A stretch of DNA of 64,000 nt from Aeromicrobium phoceense (GTDB taxonomy: Bacteria > Actinomycetota > Actinomycetes > Propionibacteriales > Nocardioidaceae), in the NCBI RefSeq assembly GCF_013868155.1, contig NZ_JACEOG010000001.1, positions 2,232,001 through 2,296,000 of the forward strand, given 5' to 3'. Both the position numbers and the translations under genes were made by a program. Positions 54,184 through 62,118 of the stretch are shown here, piece by piece; the first letter of the stretch is position 1; every line of letters starts with the position of its first letter. Under the pieces are notes generated by a model that searched no databases, was not told the DNA's origin, and worked only from the letters and a program-made list of their open reading frames with translations.

Positions 54184-54801
54184 ATGAACCGCTTGCTCCC
54201 CCGCCGTACCGCAGCCGCCGCTGCCGCCGCCTTCATGTGCGTCGGTCTGGCCGCCTGCAGCAGCAGTGGCGACGACTCCAGCAGCAGCGAGTCGACGACG
54301 CCCTCCGCGTCCGAGTCGATGGCCGCCGAGGCGATGACCGGTCCGTTCGGCCCCGGCTGCTCCGCCGTCCCCACCGAGGGTGAGGGCTCCGTCGACGGCA
54401 TGGCCGACGACCCGGTCGCGACCGCCGCGTCCAACAACCCCCTGCTCACCACGCTGGTCAAGGCCGTCACCGCCGCCGACCTCGTGGACACGCTGAACAG
54501 CGCCGAGGCCCTGACGGTGTTCGCTCCGACCGACGACGCGTTCGCCAAGATCCCCGCCGCCGACCTGGACGCCCTGCTGGCCGACAAGGACGCGCTGACC
54601 AAGGTGCTGACGCACCACGTCGTCGAGGGCCAGCTGGCGCCCGAGGACGTGGCCGGCGAGCACGAGACCCTCGCGGGTGACACGATCACCGTGGAGGGTT
54701 CCGGCGAGGAGTTCACCGTGGGCGAGGCTGCAGTGATCTGCGGCAACGTCGAGACGGCGAACGCCAAGGTCTACGTCGTCGACTCCGTCCTGATGCCCTG
54801 A
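54184..54801 (+). CDS. Fasciclin-domain lipoprotein (MPT70/MPT83-like)
   Basis: A 205-residue exported lipoprotein with the lipobox LAAC at Cys25. A serine-rich linker (SSSGDDSSSSESTTPSASES) leads to a FAS1 domain (about 70-205): VATAASNNPLLTTLVKAVTA, LTVFAPTDDAFAKIPAADLD, then VLTHHVVEGQLAPEDVAGEH and NAKVYVVDSVLMP. The M. tuberculosis proteins MPT70 and MPT83 are its SigK-controlled relatives. GAGAGG precedes the ATG at 54184, and a SigK-type promoter is 37-63 bases upstream. Confidence 0.93.
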   Translation: MNRLLPRRTAAAAAAAFMCVGLAACSSSGDDSSSSESTTPSASESMAAEAMTGPFGPGCSAVPTEGEGSVDGMADDPVATAASNNPLLTTLVKAVTAADLVDTLNSAEALTVFAPTDDAFAKIPAADLDALLADKDALTKVLTHHVVEGQLAPEDVAGEHETLAGDTITVEGSGEEFTVGEAAVICGNVETANAKVYVVDSVLMP

Positions 54802-54825
54802 CCTGCGACTGACGGGACAACTCCG

Positions 54826-55416
54826 GTGAACCACCTGCGAGCAGTGCCCTCGGGCGGCGAAGAGTCGCCGCCCGAGGCGCTGGCCGACACCCTGAGGCGG
54901 TGCGGACGCGGCGACGAAGCCGCCTTCGCCACGCTGTACGACGAGACCTCCGCGCGCATCCACGGACTCGTCCGGCGGATCGTGCGGGACCGCGCCCAGA
55001 GCGAGGAGGTCACGCAGGAGGTCTACCTCGAGGTGTGGCGGCAGGCAGCACGGTTCGACCCCGCTCGCGGGTCCGCCCTGAGTTGGCTCATGACGATCGC
55101 GCACCGCCGGGCGGTGGATCGGGTCCGCAGCGCGGAGGCCGCCACGGCACGCGACACGCAGCACGTCCTGCGGGACGTCGCGGTGGCGCATGATTCGACG
55201 AGTGAGATGGTCGAGGCCCGGCTGGACGCCCAGCGCGTCCGCCGGGCCCTGGCCGGCCTCACCGAGACGCAGAGGGAGGCCATCGACCTGGCCTACTTCA
55301 GAGGTTGTACACACACCGAGGTCGCCACGATGCTGGACGTGCCCGTGGGCACGGCGAAGTCCCGCATCCGGGACGGCCTGATCAGACTTCGTGACGCGAT
55401 GGGAGCAGAAAGATGA
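54826..55416 (+). CDS. sigK: ECF sigma factor SigK
   Basis: A 196-residue ECF sigma factor. Region 2 is AFATLYDETSARIHGLVRRI, QSEEVTQEVYLEVWRQAARF and GSALSWLMTIAHRRAVDRVR; region 4 is TETQREAIDLAYFRGCTHTE and VPVGTAKSRIRDGL. The gene order with rskA and a fasciclin lipoprotein identifies SigK. The start is a GTG at 54826. The stop overlaps rskA by four bases. It should be held inactive by RskA and released by proteolysis. Confidence 0.92.
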   Translation: MNHLRAVPSGGEESPPEALADTLRRCGRGDEAAFATLYDETSARIHGLVRRIVRDRAQSEEVTQEVYLEVWRQAARFDPARGSALSWLMTIAHRRAVDRVRSAEAATARDTQHVLRDVAVAHDSTSEMVEARLDAQRVRRALAGLTETQREAIDLAYFRGCTHTEVATMLDVPVGTAKSRIRDGLIRLRDAMGAER

Positions 55417-56114
55417 GCGACGTGCACGCGCTGTCCGGCGCCTACGCTCTCGACGCCGTCACCGACGCCGAGCGTGAGAGCTTCGAACGGCACATGGCCG
55501 GCTGCGAGGCCTGCCAGGCCGAGGTGGCCAGCCTCCGCGAGACGGCGGCCGTGCTGACCGAGCTCAGCCTGGAGGAGCCGCCCCCGGCGCTGCGCCAGTC
55601 CGTGCTCGCCGCCATCACCGAGGTGCGTCAGCTCCCGCCCGAGCCGGCCCGGCGTTCCCGCCGGCACCGCTTCGATCCTCGCCTGCTGCTCGTGGCCGCC
55701 GCGTCCGCCGTGGTCCTGGCCGCCGGCGTCGGCGTCGCGATCACCGAGCCGTGGAACGACGGGACCTCGCAGGTCCTCTCCGCGACCGACCGCGTCCTGG
55801 AGGACCCGCAGGCACAGCGGGTGACCCAGACGTTCGACGACGGCGCGAGCGCCACCGTGGTGCGCTCGGCCGCCGAGAAGCGCGCCGTGCTCGTCACTCA
55901 CGACATGCCCGCGGCCCCGGAGGGTCACTCCTACGTGGTGTGGCTCCAGCAGGGCGACGAGATGGTCAAGGCCGCGACGATGCCCCAGGGCCCGGACAAC
56001 ACCGTCCTGCTCGAGGGCGATGCGCTCACGGCGTCCGCGGCGGGCGTGACGGTCGAGGAGGACCCGGACACGTCCGAGCCGACCAGCGACCCGATCGCCC
56101 TGTTCGCCTTCTGA
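55413..56114 (+). CDS. rskA: Anti-sigma-K factor RskA
   Basis: A 233-residue membrane regulator. The cytoplasmic sigma-binding domain (LSGAYALDAVTDAERESFER, HMAGCEACQAEVASLRETAA with the HxxxCxxC pattern) is followed by one membrane helix (LLLVAAASAVVLAAGVGVAI, about residues 89-108) and a C-terminal extracytoplasmic RskA domain (HSYVVWLQQGDEMVKAATMP). The ATG overlaps the sigK stop, as in the usual sigma/anti-sigma pair. Confidence 0.93.
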   Translation: MSDVHALSGAYALDAVTDAERESFERHMAGCEACQAEVASLRETAAVLTELSLEEPPPALRQSVLAAITEVRQLPPEPARRSRRHRFDPRLLLVAAASAVVLAAGVGVAITEPWNDGTSQVLSATDRVLEDPQAQRVTQTFDDGASATVVRSAAEKRAVLVTHDMPAAPEGHSYVVWLQQGDEMVKAATMPQGPDNTVLLEGDALTASAAGVTVEEDPDTSEPTSDPIALFAF

Positions 56115-56127
56115 CACCGTCATCGGG

Positions 56128-56133
56128 CAGGCT
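56128..56133 (+). promoter_or_regulatory. -10-like CAGGCT before DUF1905 gene
   Basis: CAGGCT is six bases before the GTG at 56140, the same spacing as other leaderless genes here, but it lacks the initial T of the TAnnnT consensus. Confidence 0.3.
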
Positions 56134-56139
56134 CGTGCC

Positions 56140-56427
56140 GTGTACGAGTTCGAGGCGACGCTGTGGCGCTGGCGTGAGGACGGGGCGTGGCACTTCGTCA
56201 CGCTGCCGGAGGACGTGGCCGACGACATCGACGACCGGACGCCCGTGCGTGCCGGGTTCGGCTCGGTCAAGGTCGAGGTGACCGTGGGGTCCCAGACGTG
56301 GAGCACCTCGGTCTTCCCGAGCAAGGAGCTGCGCTCGTTCATCCTGCCGATCAAGAAGTCGGTCCGGGAGGCCGCCGGGTGCTCGGAGGGCGATCGAATC
56401 CTCGTGGCACTGGCCGTTCAGTCGTAG
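56140..56427 (+). CDS. DUF1905-like small protein
   Basis: A 95-residue soluble protein: EFEATLWRWREDGAWHFVTL, DRTPVRAGFGSVKVEVTVGS and LPIKKSVREAAGCSEGDRIL are the DUF1905 pattern, a small beta-barrel found alone or fused to YdeI-type domains. Function unknown. The start is a GTG at 56140. It follows rskA by 25 bases but has a possible promoter. Confidence 0.85.
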   Translation: MYEFEATLWRWREDGAWHFVTLPEDVADDIDDRTPVRAGFGSVKVEVTVGSQTWSTSVFPSKELRSFILPIKKSVREAAGCSEGDRILVALAVQS

Positions 56428-56430
56428 GCT
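56425..56430 (+). promoter_or_regulatory. -10 box (TAGGCT) for superinfection-immunity-like gene
   Basis: TAGGCT overlaps the end of the DUF1905 gene, six bases before the GTG at 56437, predicting a leaderless mRNA. Confidence 0.5.
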
Positions 56431-56436
56431 GGGACC

Positions 56437-56679
56437 GTGAACGACCTGATCACCGACCAGCGCGGCCGACCGTTCCAGACGGTGTTCGGCTGGATCATCG
56501 CCATCGCCACGGCCGGGTACATGCTGCCGTGGGCGATCGCCGCCACGCGCGGCAAGTCCAACACCGGCGCCATCTTCTGGCTCAACCTGCTGTTGGGATG
56601 GACGGTCGTGGGCTGGATCATCGCGCTCGTCATGGCCTGCACGTCGCACCAGGTGCTGGGGATCAGGAACCCCCGCTGA
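56437..56679 (+). CDS. Superinfection-immunity-like small membrane protein
   Basis: An 80-residue protein with two membrane helices (FGWIIAIATAGYMLPWAIAA; AIFWLNLLLGWTVVGWIIAL) and RGKSNTG/NLLLGWT between, the pattern of the Imm_superinfect family named after a phage T4 protein. In bacteria such genes are widespread housekeeping membrane proteins of unknown role, so a phage link should not be assumed. GTG start at 56437. Confidence 0.8.
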   Translation: MNDLITDQRGRPFQTVFGWIIAIATAGYMLPWAIAATRGKSNTGAIFWLNLLLGWTVVGWIIALVMACTSHQVLGIRNPR

Positions 56680-56683
56680 GCCG

Positions 56684-57268
56684 ATGAACGACGACGCCCG
56701 CCGCCGCGCCGCCCGGTACCGCCTGGAACCGGACGCTGACACGGCGGGTACGGACGAGTCCGAGGACGACTCCCCTCCCCCGCCCCGACGGCGTCCGGAG
56801 GACCAGACCCTCTGGGTCGACCAGCAGATCCGTGCCGCGATGGCGCGCGGCGAGTTCGACGACCTGCCGCTCGCCGGGAAGCCTCTCCCCCACATCGACA
56901 CCGCGGCCGAGCCTGACTGGTGGCTGAAGCGGTTCATCGAGCGCGAGAACATCACGGGCGTGCTGCCCGAGGCGCTGCAGTTGCGCAAGGACGACGAGGT
57001 GCTGCGCGACGAGCTCGACGGGCTCAGGTCGGAGCGCGCGGTGCGCGAGGCCGTGGAGGAGTTCAACCGCCGGATCGTCGCCGCACGACGCCAGCTGCAG
57101 GGCGGCCCGCCTGTGGTCACCGCGCTGCGCGACATCGAGGTCGAGGCGGCCGCCTGGCACGAGCGGCGCGCGGCCCGGGCCCGCGAGCGCCTCGCACAGC
57201 CCCCGGAGGACCCGGCCGGGCCGGGACCTATTCGAAGGGCGTGGGATCGCCTGCGCCGACGCGGATGA
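56684..57268 (+). CDS. DUF1992 (DnaJ homolog subfamily C-like) protein
   Basis: A 194-residue acidic/basic soluble protein with the DUF1992 core WVDQQIRAAMARGEFDDLPL followed by AGKPLPHIDTAAEPDWWLKR. The N-terminal 40 residues are charged and probably disordered. Function unknown. It starts five bases after the small membrane gene and ends overlapping the convergent Sua5-type gene by 41 bases. Confidence 0.87.
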   Translation: MNDDARRRAARYRLEPDADTAGTDESEDDSPPPPRRRPEDQTLWVDQQIRAAMARGEFDDLPLAGKPLPHIDTAAEPDWWLKRFIERENITGVLPEALQLRKDDEVLRDELDGLRSERAVREAVEEFNRRIVAARRQLQGGPPVVTALRDIEVEAAAWHERRAARARERLAQPPEDPAGPGPIRRAWDRLRRRG

Positions 57269-57851
57269 CCTCGGCGTAGCCCTCGGAGAGGTCGACGACC
57301 GTGGTGGGCTGCGGGAGGATCTCCTCGCCGGAGTCGACGATCGCGTCCACGCGGTCGCCCAGCTCCTCGCCGATCTGCCAGGCCTGCGTCATCGCCTCGG
57401 TCTCGCCCGGGAGGATCAGCGTGGAGCTCAGGATCGGCTCGCCGAGCTCCTCGACGAGCGCGCGGGTGATCCGGTGGTCGGAGATGCGGACGCCGACGGT
57501 CTTCTTCTTCGCCTGCAGCAGGCGCTTGGGCACCTCGAGGGTGCCCGGGAGGATGAAGGTGTAGGGGCCGGGGGTCGCGGCCTTGACGGCGCGGAACACG
57601 GCGTTGTCCACGTGGACGAACTGGCCCAGCTGGGCGAAGTCGCGGCAGACCAGGGTGAAGTGGTGCTTGTCGTCGAGGTCACGGATGGACCGGATGCGCT
57701 GCAGGGCCTCGGCGTTGCCGACCTGCGCGCCGAGGGCGTAGCCCGAATCGGTGGGATAAGCGATCATCCCGCCTCCCCGCAGCAACGCGACCGCTTGTTG
57801 GACGGTGCGTTGCTGCGGGTCGACGGGATGAATGTCGAGATAGCGAACCAT
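57228..57851 (-). CDS. L-threonylcarbamoyladenylate synthase (Sua5/YrdC/YciO family)
   Basis: A 207-residue YrdC-fold protein. GMIAYPTDSGYALGAQVGN, KHHFTLVCRDFAQLGQFVHV and TPGPYTFILPGTLEVPKRLL form the nucleotide and threonine-binding cavity; VGVRISDHRITRALVEELGE follows. True Sua5/YrdC makes threonylcarbamoyl-AMP for tRNA t6A. The KHHF wording and short length place it nearer YciO, whose role is less certain. Its 3' end overlaps DUF1992 tail to tail. Confidence 0.85.
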   Translation of the reverse strand: MVRYLDIHPVDPQQRTVQQAVALLRGGGMIAYPTDSGYALGAQVGNAEALQRIRSIRDLDDKHHFTLVCRDFAQLGQFVHVDNAVFRAVKAATPGPYTFILPGTLEVPKRLLQAKKKTVGVRISDHRITRALVEELGEPILSSTLILPGETEAMTQAWQIGEELGDRVDAIVDSGEEILPQPTTVVDLSEGYAEVIRVGAGDPTPFE

Positions 57852-57871
57852 GTCGCCACCTTAGGCGTCTG

Positions 57872-58018
57872 TTACGTGAAGAGGCTCACGCCGCCCGGCC
57901 CGACCAGCAGAGCGATGACGATGAGCACTGCGCCCATCACGAAGTCGCGCTGGACGAGACGGATGATGCCGAAGATCGCGATGATCACCGCAGCAATCCA
58001 CAAAATGGTGTCCCACAT
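57872..58018 (-). CDS. GPGG-motif small membrane protein, 48 aa
   Basis: A 48-residue protein starting MWDTILWIAAVIIAIFGIIR and ending VLIVIALLVGPGGVSLF. Two membrane helices flank the basic loop RLVQRDFVMG. The C-terminal GPGG is shared with a family of tiny actinobacterial membrane proteins. GAAGGGAGT lies upstream of the ATG at 58018. Function unknown. Confidence 0.75.
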   Translation of the reverse strand: MWDTILWIAAVIIAIFGIIRLVQRDFVMGAVLIVIALLVGPGGVSLFT

Positions 58019-58112
58019 GGGGGTGACTCCCTTCGTTAGGTTCGACTCCACCTTGCCGTGAGTTGGCGATGTTCGCATGTTGGACGAGTGGGAGTCGTGC
58101 ACGGCGGCGAAC

Positions 58113-58118
58113 TAGGTT
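58113..58118 (+). promoter_or_regulatory. -10 box (TAGGTT) for leaderless cysH
   Basis: TAGGTT lies six bases before the GTG at 58125. The spacer GGAGGG could also serve as a ribosome site. Confidence 0.5.
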
Positions 58119-58124
58119 GGAGGG

Positions 58125-58910
58125 GTGAGCAGCCCGACCCTGGCCGAACGGCGCGAGCGCCAGCTGGCCCACGACCGCGAACGCAGCGAGCACCTGGCAG
58201 CCCGGGCGGAGCGCCCGCGGCGCTCCCCTGACGAGCTGCGTGCCCTCGCGTTGCAGGCCTCGACGCGGTTCGCCGACGGAGAGACCGATGCCCTGCTGGC
58301 GTGGGTCGCCGAGGAGTTCGGGCACCTGACCGCCGTGGCCTGCTCGATGGCCGACGCCGTGCTGCCGCATGTTCTCGCACGTCACATCCCTTGGGTCGAC
58401 ACGCTCTTCCTCGAGACGGGCTATCACTTCGCCGAGACCGTCGGAACCCGTGACGCGGTCGAGTCGTCGATGCAGCTCACGATCGTCGACGTCATGCCGC
58501 GCCAGAGCGTCGCCGAGCAGGACGCCCAGTACGGCGAGCGCCTCTTCGAGCGTGACCCGGCGCTGTGCTGCCAGCTGCGCAAGGTCGAGCCGCTCACCGA
58601 GACGCTCGGCGGCTACGAGGCCTGGATCACCGGCGTCCGCCGCGACGACAGCCCGCTGCGCGCCGACACGCCGTTCGTCACGTGGGACGAGAAGAACGGC
58701 CTGGTGAAGATCAACCCGCTGGCCGACTGGTCCTTCGACCAGGTCCTCGACTACGCGAACGAGCACGACGTGATCCTCAACCCGCTGCTGAACGACGGCT
58801 ACCCGTCGATCGGCTGCGCGCCCTGCACGCGCCGTGTGGCGCCCGGTGAGGACCCCCGGGCCGGCCGCTGGGCCGGCCTGGACAAGTCGGAGTGCGGCCT
58901 GCACACGTGA
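58125..58910 (+). CDS. cysH: Adenylyl-sulfate (APS) reductase CysH
   Basis: A 261-residue assimilatory reductase that converts APS to sulfite. The four cysteines for the 4Fe-4S cluster are present: the pair C148-C149 in DPALCCQLRKVEPL, and C231/C234 in IGCAPCTR; the catalytic Cys is in the C-terminal SECGLH. The cluster makes it the APS-type rather than the PAPS-type enzyme. GTG start at 58125. The stop overlaps cysG by four bases, joining sulfite production and siroheme synthesis for sulfite reductase. Confidence 0.95.
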   Translation: MSSPTLAERRERQLAHDRERSEHLAARAERPRRSPDELRALALQASTRFADGETDALLAWVAEEFGHLTAVACSMADAVLPHVLARHIPWVDTLFLETGYHFAETVGTRDAVESSMQLTIVDVMPRQSVAEQDAQYGERLFERDPALCCQLRKVEPLTETLGGYEAWITGVRRDDSPLRADTPFVTWDEKNGLVKINPLADWSFDQVLDYANEHDVILNPLLNDGYPSIGCAPCTRRVAPGEDPRAGRWAGLDKSECGLHT

Positions 58911-60112
58911 GCACCTGCCCCCTCGGCCTGAGGATCGCCGGTCGCCGCGTGGTCGTGGTCGGCGGAGGTCACGTCGCGACCCGCCGCGCCTTCTCCCTCC
59001 TCGAGGCCGGCGCCGACGTCCACGTGGTCTCCCCCGCCGTGTCGGACTCCCTTGCCTCGGCGATCGGCCGCGGCACGATCACGTGGCACGAGCGGGCCTA
59101 CCGCACGGGCGACCTCGACGGTGCCTGGCTGGTGCAGACCGCCACCGACGTCCCGCCGGTCGACGACCTCGTCGCCGACGACGCCGAGGCGGCGCGCATC
59201 TTCTGCCTCAAGGGCGGCGACCCGGAGCGCGCCACGGCCTGGACCCCCGCGGTGGCCCGTGTCGACGACATCACGATCGCCGTCAGCGGCGGTGGCGACG
59301 CAGGCCGTGCCGCGGCCCTGCGCGACGCGGTGGCCACGGCACTGCAGACCGGCGACCTCCCGCTGCGCCACCGCACCCACGCGAAGGGGCTCGTCGCGCT
59401 CGTCGGCGCCGGCCCCGGTGATCCCGGCCTGCTCACCACGCGGGGCCGGCGCCTGCTCGCGGAGGCCGACGTCGTCGTGTTCGACCGCCTCGCCCCGCAG
59501 TCCGTCCTGGCCGAGCTCGCCCCCGACGTCGAGGTGATCGACGTCGGCAAGCAGCCCGACCACCACCCCATCCCGCAGGAGCGGATCAACGAGCTCCTCG
59601 TCGACCGCGCGCAGCAGGGCAAGGTCGTCGTGCGGCTCAAGGGCGGCGACCCCTACGTCTTCGGCCGCGGTGGCGAGGAGCTTCTCGCGTGCCGCGCGGC
59701 CGGGGTCGAGGTCGAGGTGGTCCCCGGGGTCACGTCGGCGATCGCCGTGGCCGCGGCGGCGGGCATCCCCGTCACGCATCGCGGGGTCGCGCGCGGCTTC
59801 TCGGTGCTCACCGGGCACGAGGCCGTCGGCGAGCTGCCGCGCCGCGGCGACCACACCCTGGTGCTCCTGATGGGCGTCAAGCGGCTGCGTAGCACGGCCG
59901 AGGAGCTCATTGCGGCGGGGCACGACCCGCACACGCCCGCTGCCGTCGTCGAGCGCGGCTTCGCCCCCGACCAGCGCACCACGATCGCCACCCTCGGCAC
60001 GATCGCCGACCGCGCCGCCCACGCGCAGGCCCCGGCCATCACCGTGATCGGCGACGTCGTCAGCCTCGCTGCCGCAACCACCGGTTCAGTCGCCGCTCTC
60101 CCGACCTCATGA
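58907..60112 (+). CDS. cysG: Siroheme synthase CysG (precorrin-2 dehydrogenase/uroporphyrinogen-III methyltransferase)
   Basis: A 401-residue bifunctional enzyme. Residues 1-150 are a Rossmann precorrin-2 dehydrogenase (RRVVVVGGGHVATRRAFSLL). Residues about 160-395 are the SAM-dependent methyltransferase: LVGAGPGDPGLLTTRGRRLL, VVRLKGGDPYVFGRGGEELL and VTSAIAVAAAAGIPVTHRG. It makes siroheme, the cofactor of assimilatory sulfite and nitrite reductases. GTG at 58907 overlaps the cysH stop. Its last 53 bases overlap the convergent SRPBCC gene. Confidence 0.95.
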   Translation: MSTCPLGLRIAGRRVVVVGGGHVATRRAFSLLEAGADVHVVSPAVSDSLASAIGRGTITWHERAYRTGDLDGAWLVQTATDVPPVDDLVADDAEAARIFCLKGGDPERATAWTPAVARVDDITIAVSGGGDAGRAAALRDAVATALQTGDLPLRHRTHAKGLVALVGAGPGDPGLLTTRGRRLLAEADVVVFDRLAPQSVLAELAPDVEVIDVGKQPDHHPIPQERINELLVDRAQQGKVVVRLKGGDPYVFGRGGEELLACRAAGVEVEVVPGVTSAIAVAAAAGIPVTHRGVARGFSVLTGHEAVGELPRRGDHTLVLLMGVKRLRSTAEELIAAGHDPHTPAAVVERGFAPDQRTTIATLGTIADRAAHAQAPAITVIGDVVSLAAATTGSVAALPTS

Positions 60113-60515
60113 CCAGACCGTGCGCCAGCACGAACGCCGGGCGCAGCACCCGCTCCGAGCGCAGCATCCACGGCGCGGTGGTGTCCACGTGCCAGTCGAT
60201 GGTCAGCAGGGTCCGCCCGGCGCGGCCCGGCGCGAAGTCGAGGTGGGCCGACCCGTCGAGGTCGCCGCGCGAGCGGAACCGCATCGTGGTGGTGGGCTGC
60301 AGGTCGAGGTCGTGCACCGTGAAGCGCAGCCGGTAGCCGAAGGCGCTGCGCGCGACGAGATCGATCTCCTCGCCGCGGTGGGCGGTCACGCTCACCGCGT
60401 CCCACCACGGCAGCGGGTCGTCCTGCTCCAGGAACTGCTCCAGGGTGCGCCAGAGCCGCTCGGGCGGCTCCGCGACGTCCCAGACCGACCGGAACTCGTA
60501 TGCACGATCGCTCAT
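60060..60515 (-). CDS. SRPBCC (polyketide cyclase-like) protein
   Basis: A 151-residue START/Bet v1-fold protein: YEFRSVWDVAEPPERLWRTL at the N-terminus, LPWWDAVSVTAHRGEEIDLV, and HLDFAPGRAGRTLLTIDWHV, WMLRSERVLRPAFVLAHGLV at the end. The fold binds hydrophobic ligands; none can be named. The ATG at 60515 is used. The tail overlaps cysG. Confidence 0.82.
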   Translation of the reverse strand: MSDRAYEFRSVWDVAEPPERLWRTLEQFLEQDDPLPWWDAVSVTAHRGEEIDLVARSAFGYRLRFTVHDLDLQPTTTMRFRSRGDLDGSAHLDFAPGRAGRTLLTIDWHVDTTAPWMLRSERVLRPAFVLAHGLVMRSGERRLNRWLRQRG

Positions 60516-60566
60516 CAGACCGTGTCGCTGCCGGGATTCGGGCACGAGGCGGGTTTCAATGGGATC

Positions 60567-60595
60567 AGCCCCGCGCGGTATGAGCGCACGGGGCT
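60567..60595 (-). terminator. Hairpin after the 130-aa membrane protein gene
   Basis: AGCCCCG (60567-60573) and CGGGGCT (60589-60595) pair around a loop that can itself form CGC/GCG. On the minus strand it begins directly after the stop of the gene at 60597, a good place for a terminator of the two-gene membrane unit. Confidence 0.5.
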
Positions 60596-60596
60596 C

Positions 60597-60989
60597 TCAC
60601 CTTCCCCGGGTGCGGCGCAGCCACCACAGGCCGACGAAGGGCAGCACGAGCGGGATGAAGCCGTAGCCGGCACCGAAGCCCGACCACACCGTCTGGTCGG
60701 GGAACAGCTCGGAGTCCAGAATGCTCAGCAGGCCGACACCGAGCACGCCGACCAGCTCGAAGCCGATCGCCGCGGTGGCGACCCGGCGGTTGCCGGTGGC
60801 CAGCGCCCACGTCGCGATCCCGTAGACCACACCCGCGACGGCCGACAGCGCGTAGGCGACCGGGGCCTCGTCGGCCTTCGTCACGAGCTGGTAGACCGAC
60901 CGCGCCGTGGCGGCCACGGCGAAGACGGCGTAGACCGCCACGAGGGCGCGTCCGAACCCGTGTTGTGTGTCGGTGTCGTGCTCAGCCAT
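60597..60989 (-). CDS. Hypothetical membrane protein, 130 aa
   Basis: A 130-residue protein with four predicted membrane segments (ALVAVYAVFAVAATARSVYQ; AYALSAVAGVVYGIATWALA; TAAIGFELVGVLGVGLLSIL; GYGFIPLVLPFVGLWWL) and a charged N-terminus. I do not know its function. Its ATG lies inside the end of the upstream membrane gene (8-base overlap), so the two are translated together. Confidence 0.72.
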   Translation of the reverse strand: MAEHDTDTQHGFGRALVAVYAVFAVAATARSVYQLVTKADEAPVAYALSAVAGVVYGIATWALATGNRRVATAAIGFELVGVLGVGLLSILDSELFPDQTVWSGFGAGYGFIPLVLPFVGLWWLRRTRGR

Positions 60990-61344
60990 GTCCCACCCAG
61001 ATCTGGTGCGTACGGATCAGCATGACCGACACCGTGAACATCGCCACCGCGACCACGCCGGTGCCCCAGCGGGTCTTGTCGCCGATCCCCCACAGCACCG
61101 AGGCGGGCGGGATGAGCACGGTGGTCGCCAGGTACGACACGTACAGCGCCTTCTCGACGTCGCGGTCGGTGCCGGTGACGGCCACGATCCCCCAGACGAG
61201 GCAGGCCAGGAGCAGGACCTCGACCACCGCGACGGAGTAGAACAGCGGGTTGCTGAAGCGGTACGACCTCGCCGTGTGCCAGCCCGCGAACACGGCGGCG
61301 GCGAGGGCGGCGGCGGAGGTCACGTAGACCAGGGCGTCAGGCAT
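60982..61344 (-). CDS. Hypothetical membrane protein, 120 aa
   Basis: A 120-residue protein with three to four membrane segments (LVYVTSAAALAAAVFAGWHT; PLFYSVAVVEVLLLACLVWG; LYVSYLATTVLIPPASVLWG; GVVAVAMFTVSVMLIR). Function unknown; it is paired with the downstream 130-residue membrane protein. The ATG at 61344 starts PDALVYVTS. Divergent from the alpha/beta hydrolase gene. Confidence 0.75.
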   Translation of the reverse strand: MPDALVYVTSAAALAAAVFAGWHTARSYRFSNPLFYSVAVVEVLLLACLVWGIVAVTGTDRDVEKALYVSYLATTVLIPPASVLWGIGDKTRWGTGVVAVAMFTVSVMLIRTHQIWVGHG

Positions 61345-61369
61345 GTCAGACGTGAGTCTTTCACGCTGG

Positions 61370-61375
61370 CAGGAT
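61370..61375 (+). promoter_or_regulatory. -10-like CAGGAT before alpha/beta hydrolase gene
   Basis: CAGGAT ends six bases before the GTG at 61382, the spacing of a leaderless promoter. Confidence 0.35.
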
Positions 61376-62118
61376 GGTCGGGTGAGCACCCCGGTCGTCC
61401 TGATCTCGCCCGCGATGGCGGTCCCCTCGTCCTTCTACGGCCCCCTCGAGGCGGCATTCCGCGAACGCGGCTGGGAGGCGCGCACCCTGCCCCGGCGCGG
61501 CTTCGAGCGCGACCTTCCGCGCGCGTCGCGTCGCCACGACTGGTCGTACGCCGACGAGATCGCCGACACCCAGGCCGCCATCGATGCGGCCCGGATCGAG
61601 CATCCCGACCGGCCGGTCGTGCTGTTCGGACACAGCCTGGGCGGCCAGCTCGGCGGCGCGGTCCAGATCGGCCCCCGTCCGGCCGACGCGATGGTGCTCG
61701 TGGGCGTGTCCCTCCCCCACTTCCGCCACTACCCCCGGATCGGGCTGCCGCTCGCGGCGATGGCGCTCACGGTGCCGGTGGTCGGCCTCGTCCGGGGATA
61801 CGTGCCGAAGCCGTGGTTCGGCGGTCCCGGTGCGCGCACGCTAATGCGCGAGTGGGCACGCGTCGTCCGCACCGGTCGCCCGCCCTACCCGGTGCAGCGC
61901 CGCATCACGCTGCCGACGCTGGCCGTGCACCTGGCCGGCGACGGCTTCTCCATCGAGGCGGCCGCCCACCGGTTCGAGCGGACACTTGTCGACAAGTCGG
62001 CCCTGACGAGCTGGGAGTACACCCGCGACCTCGTGCCCGAGGGCGGCTCCACCCACCACGTGCTGTGGGCGAAGCACCCCGGACCCGTCGTCGACCGCGT
62101 GGTGCGATGGTGGACCGA

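Noticed and set aside
56437..56679. Phage-defence role of the superinfection-immunity-like protein
   Set aside because: The family name comes from a phage T4 protein; the gene is common in bacteria, and no phage or defence genes are nearby.
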